From Acidimicrobiales bacterium (GTDB lineage: Bacteria; Actinomycetota; Acidimicrobiia; Acidimicrobiales; Bog-793), in the NCBI GenBank assembly GCA_030037405.1, contig JASHRK010000216.1, positions 1 through 8,556 of the forward strand: a stretch of 8,556 bases of DNA. The letters run 5' to 3'. Each line of letters starts with the position of its first letter. Positions within the stretch are counted from its first letter, which is position 1. The notes beneath the pieces were generated by a model. It had not been told where the DNA came from. It was given only the letters and a program-made list of their open reading frames with translations, and did not search any database. A program made the position numbers and the translations under genes. This document shows, piece after piece, positions 1 through 5,687 of the stretch.

Positions 1-143
1 TGCCGACCGTGATCTTCGGCCCGGGCGGCCCACCCGTGTACTGCGCGGACGAGCATCTCTCGGTGGAGGACGTCGCGGAAGCCACGAGGGTCTACGCAGC
101 CTTCGCGACCCTCGCTCTCTCCTGTCCTGAGGAGACGGCTTGA
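1..143 (+). CDS. M20-family metallo-amidohydrolase, C-terminal end (partial)
   Basis: Only the last 46 codons are present; the gene enters from the left edge and ends at TGA 141-143. The reading begins PTVIFGPGG and continues through a DE pair, LSVEDV and a helical tail. This is the usual C-terminus of M20 peptidases (acetylornithine deacetylase, DapE, carboxypeptidase G2 and N-acyl/carbamoyl amidohydrolases), which ends with a GPG turn, an H-x3-E metal-ligand motif and a final helix. Here the position four residues before the Glu is Tyr (codon 39-41), where the family normally has the metal-binding His. The stop overlaps the TTG start of the mutase gene by 4 bp, so the two are probably co-translated. 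The family call is reasonable from this tail; the substrate cannot be read. Such enzymes normally hydrolyse amide bonds in the cytoplasm with two zinc ions. Confidence 0.7.
   Translation, partial: PTVIFGPGGPPVYCADEHLSVEDVAEATRVYAAFATLALSCPEETA
129..134 (+). promoter_or_regulatory. Ribosome binding site that fixes the TTG start of the mutase
   Basis: GAGGAG lies 5 nt upstream of TTG 140-142, inside the end of the M20 gene. The mutase frame has no ATG, and its next possible start (GTG, codon 38) falls inside the conserved IPVRLVYT region. This site therefore makes TTG 140 the best start. Confidence 0.6.
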
Positions 144-1804
144 GAGACGGGGGTCTCGCCGACGGCGCTCTTGCCGGGGAGAGCCGAGATGTCGCCGATC
201 TTGACACGAGCCCTTGTGCCGCCGAGGCGCTCACGGACTCCTCGATCCCTGTGCGGCTCGTCTACACCTCCGCCGACCTCGGCCCGGGCGAGCTCGACGA
301 GCGCCTAGGGCTGCCCGGGCACCCCCCCTTTACTCGAGGGCCCTATCCGTCCATGTACCGGGGACAGCTCTGGACGATGCGCCAGTTTGCCGGCTACGGC
401 TCGTCGGAGGAGACGAACGACCGCTTCCACTACCTCCTGCAGCAGGGTCAGACCGCTCTCTCGGTGGCGTTCGACCTCCCGACTCAGCTCGGCTACGACT
501 CCACCCACGAGCTGGCGCGCCCCGAGGTCGGCCGTGTCGGCGTCGCCATCGACACCGCTACCGACATGGCCGGGATATTCGCCGGCATCCCTCTCGACCG
601 GATCTCTGTGAACTTCACGATAAATGCGACGGCCCCGATCATCCTGGCGATGTACCTCGTGGCCGCGGAGCAGCAAGGCGTCGACTACGAAGCGCTCTCG
701 GGGACCTTGCAGAACGACATCTTGAAGGAGTTCCTCGCCCGCAAGCTGTTCATCTACCCGCCCCGAGCGTCGATGCGCCTCGTAGCCGACGTGGTCGAGT
801 ACTCCGCGAGCCATCTTCCCCGCTTCAACCCGATCTCGGTCACGGGCTACCACGCCCGTGAGGCGGGCTGCGACGCCGTCCAAGAGCTCGGCCTCACCAT
901 GGCCGACGCCATCGCGTACGGCGAGGAGCTCGTCGGTCGAGGTCTCGATTTCGACGACTTCGCTCCCAGGATCTCCTTTCACTTCGCGACGACGCTCGAC
1001 CTCTTCGAGGAGGTGGCGAAACTTCGCGCGGCGCGGCGCATGTGGCACTGGGTCGCGACCGAGCGCTTCGGAGCGAGGAAGGAGGCATCGGCGAGGCTGC
1101 GTTTCTTCTCAGGTAGCTCTGGGGCCACCCTGACCGCCCGCCAGCCGTACAACAACATCGTGCGCTCCACCATCCAGTGCCTGGGCGCAGTGCTCGGAGG
1201 GGCTCAGTCGATCCACGTCATGGGATACGACGAGGCATACGAGCTCCCGAGCGAAGAGGCCGTGACACTGTCGCTTCGGACTCAGCAGATCATCGCCCTC
1301 GAGAGCGGTGTCACCAGTACCGTCGACCCTCTTGCCGGCTCCTACTACGTCGAGTGGCTGACAGACGAGGTGGAGCGGCGGGCTCGGGACGTGCTGGCGG
1401 CGATCGAGGCTGCAGGGGGAGCCGTTGCCGCTCTCGAGGCGGGCATCCCGCAGCGATGGATCGCCGACGCCGCATACCGCATGGAGCAGGAGATCTCCTC
1501 AGGAGAGCGCCCCAAGGTCGGGGTGAACGTCTACGTGGAGGAAAGGCACGCGAGCGAGCGCCCCCCGCACGGGTTCGACGACGGCGTCGCCTCTCGCCAG
1601 ATCGAGCGCCTTCGAGGCCATCTCGCGAGACGTGACGTCGCCAAGGTCGCAAGGGCGCTCGAGAGCATCGCGCGCGACCTCCAGGCCAACCGCAACGTGA
1701 TGCCGGGAATCATCGTGGCGGCGCGAGCGGGCGCCACGGTGGGAGAGATCTCGGACGTGTTGCGCCACGAGCTCGGCGAGTTCAGGGAGCCGGTGGCGCT
1801 GTGA
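140..1804 (+). CDS. B12-dependent acyl-CoA mutase, large (catalytic) subunit, methylmalonyl-CoA mutase family
   Basis: A 554-residue protein with the full substrate-binding TIM barrel of the methylmalonyl-/isobutyryl-CoA mutase family and no C-terminal B12-binding domain (no DxHxxG motif), so it should need a separate small subunit. Such enzymes rearrange the carbon skeleton of a CoA thioester by a radical mechanism. Clear blocks are FTRGPYPSMYRGQLWTMRQF (64-83), LSVAFDLPTQLGYDS (107-121), LQNDILKEF (190-198) and SVTGYHAREAG (233-243). In Propionibacterium numbering, Gln197 (Q191), His244 (H238), Arg283 (R277), Ser285 (S279), Gln361 (Q356) and Glu370 (E365) are conserved. Tyr89 is replaced by F83, as in isobutyryl-CoA mutase, but Arg207 is kept as R201, as in methylmalonyl-CoA mutase. 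His328, Gln330 and Asn366 are replaced by F323, G325 and M361. It is probably not an ordinary methylmalonyl-CoA mutase. It starts at TTG in a 4-bp overlap with the M20 gene and overlaps the next gene by 4 bp. Confidence 0.9.
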   Translation: MRDGGLADGALAGESRDVADLDTSPCAAEALTDSSIPVRLVYTSADLGPGELDERLGLPGHPPFTRGPYPSMYRGQLWTMRQFAGYGSSEETNDRFHYLLQQGQTALSVAFDLPTQLGYDSTHELARPEVGRVGVAIDTATDMAGIFAGIPLDRISVNFTINATAPIILAMYLVAAEQQGVDYEALSGTLQNDILKEFLARKLFIYPPRASMRLVADVVEYSASHLPRFNPISVTGYHAREAGCDAVQELGLTMADAIAYGEELVGRGLDFDDFAPRISFHFATTLDLFEEVAKLRAARRMWHWVATERFGARKEASARLRFFSGSSGATLTARQPYNNIVRSTIQCLGAVLGGAQSIHVMGYDEAYELPSEEAVTLSLRTQQIIALESGVTSTVDPLAGSYYVEWLTDEVERRARDVLAAIEAAGGAVAALEAGIPQRWIADAAYRMEQEISSGERPKVGVNVYVEERHASERPPHGFDDGVASRQIERLRGHLARRDVAKVARALESIARDLQANRNVMPGIIVAARAGATVGEISDVLRHELGEFREPVAL

Positions 1805-2997
1805 GCGGTCCGCTCGGCGGGACGCGTGTCGTCGATCTCATGAGATTCGTGTCCGGGTCCTACTGCACGAGCCTGCTTGCCGCCCTCGGCGCCGAGGTGG
1901 TGAAGGTCGAGCCTCCGGAGGGAGACCCCTACCGGCGCCAGGGGACTGAGTGGGTGAAGGGTGAGTCCGCTCTCTTCCTCTCGCTCAACGCCGGGAAGAA
2001 GAGCGTGGTTGTCGACTTCCGCGCAGAGCGAGGCCGTGAGCTGCTCGAGCAGCTCGTCGCGAGCGCAGACTTCTTCGTCGAGAACTCCCGCCCTGGCTCG
2101 CTCGACCGGTACGGTCTCGGCTGGCCGTCTCTTCACGCCCGCTATCCGTCCCTCGTCGTCGGGAGGATATCCGGCTACGGCGACGTCGGCCCCGACGCCT
2201 CGAGAGGCGGGTTCGACCTCAACGTGCAGGCCGAGTCGGGCTTGATGAGCGTCACCGGTTCGCCTGAGGCCGGGCCGGCGAAGATAGGGGCGCCACTCCT
2301 CGACGTCGGGGCGGGCCTCGCCTGCGCCCTCGGTCTCCTGGCCGCCCACATAGAACGGTTGGCCTGCGGTACGGGCAAGCTCGTCTCCACCTCGCTCCTC
2401 GAGTTCGCGCTCGGGGGACTCTCCACCATTGCCGCCGGCTATCTCGTCTCTGGCGTCGTACCGGGCCTCCTCGGGACGCATTCGCCCAATTTCGCTCCCT
2501 ACGGCGGGTTTCGTACGGCTGACGGGTGGATAGCCCTCTCGGGCGCGGGCAGCGAGTCGCTCTGGCACCGGGCTTGCGAGGCACTCGGCGCCACCGAGCT
2601 CGTCTCCGACCCTCGTTTCTCGGACAACGCCAAGCGTGTCGCCCATCGCGACGAGCTCACTGCCGAGCTCGAGTCTCTCCTTTCTCAGGAGCCCTCCGCC
2701 CACTGGATCGCCCTCCTCGACGAGGCCCGAGTACCGGCTTCGGAGGTCCGGGGCATCGACGAGGCGCTCGCCAGTCCCCAGGTCGCCGCTCTCGGCGCGC
2801 TCGAGCGTCTCGAGCACCCTCGTGCCGGGGACACGACGGTGATGGCGCCGCCGCTCAGGTTCGACAACTGCACTCTCAGCCATCAAAGGGCCGCGCCCCT
2901 GCTCGGCGCCGACACGGCGTCGGTGCTGGCGGGCCTCGGCGTGGAGCCGGCCGAGCTTGACGAGCTCGTCGCGAGCGGCGTGGCGGTCGTGGCGTGA
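1801..2997 (+). CDS. Type III (CaiB/BaiF family) CoA-transferase
   Basis: A 398-residue protein of normal family length. These cytoplasmic enzymes move CoA between carboxylic acids through an aspartyl-CoA thioester. The N-terminus has the family pattern GGTRVVDL, then GAEVVKVEPPEGDPYR (30-45) and LSLNAGKKSVVVD (60-72). The centre has ISGYGDVGP (123-131), GGFDLNVQAESGLMSVTG (136-153) and PLLDVGAGL (165-173). D168 matches the catalytic Asp169 of formyl-CoA transferase in position and context. The GTG start at 1801 overlaps the mutase stop as GTGA, with AGGGAG 11 nt upstream. Translational coupling to a mutase suggests it makes the CoA ester the mutase uses, or recycles CoA from its product. The pair resembles pathways in which substituted succinates are activated by a type III transferase and then rearranged. 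Family is certain; the acid and the CoA donor are unknown. It could instead be a racemase of the same fold (AMACR-like), but the Asp context favours a transferase. Confidence 0.9.
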   Translation: MSGPLGGTRVVDLMRFVSGSYCTSLLAALGAEVVKVEPPEGDPYRRQGTEWVKGESALFLSLNAGKKSVVVDFRAERGRELLEQLVASADFFVENSRPGSLDRYGLGWPSLHARYPSLVVGRISGYGDVGPDASRGGFDLNVQAESGLMSVTGSPEAGPAKIGAPLLDVGAGLACALGLLAAHIERLACGTGKLVSTSLLEFALGGLSTIAAGYLVSGVVPGLLGTHSPNFAPYGGFRTADGWIALSGAGSESLWHRACEALGATELVSDPRFSDNAKRVAHRDELTAELESLLSQEPSAHWIALLDEARVPASEVRGIDEALASPQVAALGALERLEHPRAGDTTVMAPPLRFDNCTLSHQRAAPLLGADTASVLAGLGVEPAELDELVASGVAVVA

Positions 2998-4019
2998 CGA
3001 GGCTGCGCAGCGGAGTTGCCCTGCAAGGGGTGGACGATCCGGTTGCCTTTGCCGCGATGGTCCGGGAGATAGAGGACCTTGGCTTCGACGACCTCTGGGT
3101 GACGGACTCGTCGCTTCACGCCCGCAACTGCTATGTGATGCTGGTAGTCGCAGCGCTGAACAGCACGCATCTCAGGCTCGGAACCGCTGTCACGAACCCG
3201 CTCACGCGCCACCCGGCTATCACCGCGGCGGCTGTGGCGTCGCTCGACGAGGTCTCGCAGCAACGAGCTGTGCTTGGCATCGGGAGCGGGGACCGCCCGT
3301 TGCTCGCGCTCGGGTTGCGGCCCTGCCCGATCGCGGACCTGGAAGCCGCCGTCGTCTCCGTCAGGAGGCTCTGGCGGGGCGTGCACGTGGCCGAGGAGGC
3401 CGGTTCCTTCTCGTTGCACGACGCCCACCTCCACTTCCCGGCCCGTCCCGACATCCCCGTCTTCATCGCGGCGAGTGGGCCGAGGTCCCTCGAGCTCGCC
3501 GGTCGCATCGGAGACGGCGTCATCTCCCTCGTCGGTCTCTCGCCCGAGACGGTCGCGTGGGCGAGCGAGCACATCGACCGAGGCTTTCGAGACCGGAAGC
3601 AAGATCAGCGGGCCGAGACGGGGACCGCCCGCCCTCATCTCGGCGTCTTCGCCTACGGGGCGATCGCCGAGGACCGGGAAGAGGCGCTCGAGAGCGCTCG
3701 TCCCATCGCGGCTTGGTTCCCGCAGACGGCGCCCGTTGTGAGCAGGCTCGCCGGTCTGCCCGACGGAGTGATCGACGAGGTTAGGAGCACCTATACCGGT
3801 GGCGAGTTCCAAGAGGCCACGAGCGCGGCGAAGCTGATCCCGGACGCCTTCGTGCGCACGATGGCCCTCGCCGGGAACGAGGCCGACGCTCGGGAGCGGA
3901 TCGAGGCGGTCCTCGGTGCGGGTGCCGACTCGATCCACGTCTTCCCGCTCGGCCAGCGCAGGATGGAGACCGTGCGCGCCTTCGCGAGGTGCTGGCGAGA
4001 TGTGACCGGCCCGTCTTGA
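2994..4019 (+). CDS. LLM-class flavin/F420-dependent oxidoreductase, Mer-like
   Basis: A 341-residue luciferase-like TIM-barrel protein. The closest recognisable pattern is F420-dependent methylene-tetrahydromethanopterin reductase (Mer) and its actinobacterial relatives: FDDLWVTDS (31-39), LGTAVTNPLTRHP (62-74), SLDEVSQQRAVLGIGSGD (83-100) and PVFIAASGPRSLELAGRIGDG (155-175). The TNP..RHP and GIGSGD segments line the deazaflavin/flavin site in this group. The family covers F420-dependent reductases and dehydrogenases as well as FMN-dependent monooxygenases, and sequence alone does not separate them here. Mer-type features tilt toward F420. The GTG start at 2994 overlaps the CoA-transferase stop as GTGA; no convincing Shine-Dalgarno sequence is visible, so translation probably depends on coupling. 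It is the last gene of the tightly coupled block, which suggests it reduces or oxidises an intermediate of the same pathway. The substrate is unknown. Confidence 0.85.
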   Translation: MTRLRSGVALQGVDDPVAFAAMVREIEDLGFDDLWVTDSSLHARNCYVMLVVAALNSTHLRLGTAVTNPLTRHPAITAAAVASLDEVSQQRAVLGIGSGDRPLLALGLRPCPIADLEAAVVSVRRLWRGVHVAEEAGSFSLHDAHLHFPARPDIPVFIAASGPRSLELAGRIGDGVISLVGLSPETVAWASEHIDRGFRDRKQDQRAETGTARPHLGVFAYGAIAEDREEALESARPIAAWFPQTAPVVSRLAGLPDGVIDEVRSTYTGGEFQEATSAAKLIPDAFVRTMALAGNEADARERIEAVLGAGADSIHVFPLGQRRMETVRAFARCWRDVTGPS

Positions 4020-4026
4020 GGAGCTG

Positions 4027-4054
4027 AGACTGTCTCCCGGAGCGGAGACTGTCT
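4027..4054 (+). terminator. Hairpin downstream of the mutase/CoA-transferase/LLM block, also two repeated palindromes
   Basis: Seven nt after the LLM stop (4017-4019) the sequence can fold as AGAC-T-GTCTCC, loop CGGAGC, GGAGAC-T-GTCT: a 10-bp stem with one T-T mismatch and a 6-nt loop. There is no U-tract after it, as is common in GC-rich actinobacteria, so termination is plausible but not proven. The same bases contain two copies of GAGACTGTCT (4026-4035 and 4045-4054), each nearly palindromic around a central T and 19 bp apart. They could equally be a double operator for the GntR regulator encoded just downstream. Confidence 0.45.
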
Positions 4055-4073
4055 GCCCCGGTGCGCCGAGTGC

Positions 4074-4102
4074 CTGTTGAGGGGAAGAGAGCCCTCTATG
4101 AT
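4074..4102 (+). promoter_or_regulatory. Candidate promoter of the GntR gene
   Basis: TATGAT at 4097-4102 matches the sigma-70-type -10 consensus at 5 of 6 positions, in a locally AT-richer patch of otherwise GC-rich DNA. CTGTTG (4074-4079) lies 17 bp upstream but is a poor -35 match; the better TTGAGG (4077-4082) leaves only 14 bp. Transcription would start near 4109, leaving a leader of about 35 nt before ATG 4144. The leader contains a tandem GATCTGATCTGA (4116-4127) that could bind the regulator. Confidence 0.35.
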
Positions 4103-4143
4103 GCATGAGATATCCGATCTGATCTGACGGAGTGGTAGCCGAG

Positions 4144-4887
4144 ATGGCAGGGATCGCCGCTGCAGAGCCGCACGCCGGTGCCGCCGGCAGAGCCGAAGCG
4201 CTCGCGTCGGTGTTCTCGCCGCGCCGCGACCGAGCCAAGATGACGGATTGGGTCTTCGACGAGCTGAGGGCGGCGATCATCGACCTTCGCCTGGTGCCGG
4301 GCGAGCCCCTGCGAGAGGCTGCCCTGGCCGAGTCTCTCGGGGTGTCCAAGACGCCGGTTCGCGAGGCGCTCGGCCGGCTCGAAAAGGAGGGACTTGTCCA
4401 GTCGACGTCCTTCAAGGGTGCCGTCGTCAGCGAGTACGCACGCCAGGACCTGGTCGAGATCTACGAGCTGCGCGAGATGCTCGAGACGTGGGCCATCCGA
4501 GAGGCTGCAATCTCCATGGACGAGGAGAAGTTCGCCCGGCTCGACCACCTGATCGCCGAAGGCGAGAGACTGCGGTCCGAAGGCGATCTCGAGGCGCTCG
4601 CGGAGGTGATCGACGAGTTCGACAGGTTCCTGTTCGCCCAGGTCACGAACGCACGCATCGCCGCTCTGATCGAGAACGTCCGAGCCCATATCACGCGGAT
4701 CGGTCATCTCACGGCAGAGATTCCCGGCCGCCTCCAGACCTCCGTCGACGAGCACGGGGCGATCGCCCTCGCGCTCCATAGCGCGGATCCCGCCGCGGCG
4801 GTGGCGGTGTTGCGGGGCCACATCCTGAGCGTGCGAGACGACCAGCTGAGGAGCCTCGGCGCACGGTCCGGCGACGCCGAAGGCTGA
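4144..4887 (+). CDS. GntR-family transcriptional regulator, FCD (FadR/VanR-type) subfamily
   Basis: A 247-residue DNA-binding regulator. The winged helix-turn-helix spans about residues 33-98, with the typical FDELRAAIIDLRLVPGEPL stretch (38-56) and AESLGVSKTPVREALGRLEK (62-81). An all-helical FCD ligand-binding domain follows (about 105-235). FCD proteins usually bind a metal and a small carboxylic acid or its CoA ester. Here H194 (DEHGAI), H216 (RGHIL) and H172 or H178 can be ligands, but the usual FH motif at the first ligand helix is FD (149-150), so the metal site may be altered. ATG 4144 is preferred over the in-frame GTG at 4132 because GGAG at 4129-4132 precedes it by 11 nt while the GTG has no site. 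Lying between the mutase block and the TenA gene, it probably represses one or both and responds to a pathway intermediate. The TenA gene starts 13 nt after its stop. Confidence 0.9.
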   Translation: MAGIAAAEPHAGAAGRAEALASVFSPRRDRAKMTDWVFDELRAAIIDLRLVPGEPLREAALAESLGVSKTPVREALGRLEKEGLVQSTSFKGAVVSEYARQDLVEIYELREMLETWAIREAAISMDEEKFARLDHLIAEGERLRSEGDLEALAEVIDEFDRFLFAQVTNARIAALIENVRAHITRIGHLTAEIPGRLQTSVDEHGAIALALHSADPAAAVAVLRGHILSVRDDQLRSLGARSGDAEG

Positions 4888-4900
4888 TCCCGGGTTCGGT

Positions 4901-5596
4901 ATGGCGAGCCGCATGCCCGACTCGGGAGGGGTGGGCACGTCGAGCTTGCTTAGAGAGCACGGAGCAGAGACCTGGGACGCGGCGGTGCACCACCCCATGG
5001 TGCGGGAGATTGCCGCGGGCTCGCTCCCGCGTGAGCGGTTCCGCGCCTACTTCGAGCAGAACATCGCCTACCTCGAGGAGTACGCGCGTGCCATCGCTCT
5101 CATCGCCGCCCATGCCCCGGACGGTGATGCCCTTGCCGTAGTCACGGCGCTCCTCGACCAGATCGTCTCGAGAGAGCTGCCGGCCAACCGCCGCCTCTTC
5201 GAGACGCTCGGCGGCAGCTCGCCGGCGGCGAAGGGTGTTGCGATGATGCGACCCACTACCTACGACTACACCCGTCACCTGCTCGCCGTGGCCGCCCTCG
5301 AGGACTGTGCTGCCGGCCTGTGCGCCGTCCTGCCGTGTCAATGGAGCTACGGAGAGATCGGCGTCGCCATCGGCGGCTCCAAGCCCGAGGACCCGATCTA
5401 CGCAGAGTGGATCGCCATGTTCGACAACGCCGCCTACTCGGCACTCGTCGCCGCCACCACGCAACTTCTCGATCGGTTGGCGGGCGGGGCGGATGAGGAT
5501 CGGCTGGCCAAGCTCACGGCCATCTTTGACGCCTCCACCCGGTTCGAGCTCGCCTTCTGGGACATGGCGTACCGAGATGTCCCGGTCGTGGCGTGA
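4901..5596 (+). CDS. TenA/PqqC-superfamily protein, thiaminase II-like
   Basis: A 231-residue all-helical protein aligning over its length with Bacillus subtilis TenA. Matching blocks are HHPMVREIAAGSLPRERF (30-47), YLEEYARAIALIA (57-69), TTYDYTRHL (119-127), VLPCQWSYGEIG (143-154), DPIYAEW (164-170) and RFELAFWDMAYR (214-225). TenA hydrolyses aminopyrimidine or thiamin at a C-N bond. Its catalytic cysteine (C135) is present as C146, and Tyr47, Tyr112 and Glu205 correspond to Y57, Y123 and E216. Asp44, which binds the pyrimidine amino group, is N54 here (codon 5060-5062), and Tyr163 appears to be F174. The fold is therefore secure but pyrimidine specificity is doubtful. It starts 13 nt after the GntR gene with only a weak ribosome site; ATG 4901 fits the family length. 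It may act on a nitrogen-containing substrate of the neighbouring pathway, or salvage thiamin pyrimidine together with the M20 enzyme. Confidence 0.8.
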   Translation: MASRMPDSGGVGTSSLLREHGAETWDAAVHHPMVREIAAGSLPRERFRAYFEQNIAYLEEYARAIALIAAHAPDGDALAVVTALLDQIVSRELPANRRLFETLGGSSPAAKGVAMMRPTTYDYTRHLLAVAALEDCAAGLCAVLPCQWSYGEIGVAIGGSKPEDPIYAEWIAMFDNAAYSALVAATTQLLDRLAGGADEDRLAKLTAIFDASTRFELAFWDMAYRDVPVVA

Positions 5597-5642
5597 ACCA
5601 TCGGCGGCGGCGGCGGCAGATCGGGCCGGCGGCGACGATCGC

Positions 5643-5657
5643 TCGCCGGTTCGGCGA
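5643..5657. other. Short perfect hairpin between the TenA and dehydrogenase genes
   Basis: TCGCCG, loop GTT, CGGCGA forms a perfect 6-bp stem in the 91-nt gap after the TenA stop. No T-run follows. It may be a weak terminator, an RNA-processing site or a protein-binding palindrome, or chance in GC-rich DNA. The rest of the gap shows only CGG-rich sequence and the ribosome site at 5677-5684. Confidence 0.3.
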
Positions 5658-5676
5658 ATGCGGCCGCCCGTTCGGT

Positions 5677-5684
5677 AAAGGAGG
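5677..5684 (+). promoter_or_regulatory. Strong Shine-Dalgarno sequence of the MDR dehydrogenase gene
   Basis: AAAGGAGG is an uninterrupted match to the 16S anti-Shine-Dalgarno sequence and the strongest such site in the window. It fixes ATG 5688 as the start, although the spacer (CAG, 3 nt) is short. The contrast with the coupled GTG/TTG genes suggests that the dehydrogenase is translated independently. Confidence 0.65.
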
Positions 5685-5687
5685 CAG

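Noticed and set aside
4098..4127. Nine-codon leader frame MMHEISDLI before the GntR gene, with GGGGAAGAG upstream
   Set aside because: Its first codons coincide with the likely -10 element TATGAT, so it would not be on the transcript from that promoter; the peptide has no attenuator-like codon run.
4132..4143. GTG 4132 as start of the GntR protein
   Set aside because: The GGAG site overlaps this codon; ATG 4144 is correctly placed downstream of it and nothing conserved is lost.
1531..4415. Long open frames on the minus strand opposite the CoA-transferase, LLM and GntR genes (451 and 510 codons)
   Set aside because: They are mirror frames of well-conserved plus-strand genes in GC-rich DNA; their translations are Arg/Glu/Gly-rich, without family motifs.
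5603..5637. CGG-rich run after the TenA gene
   Set aside because: Low-complexity GC-rich sequence without symmetry or coding support.
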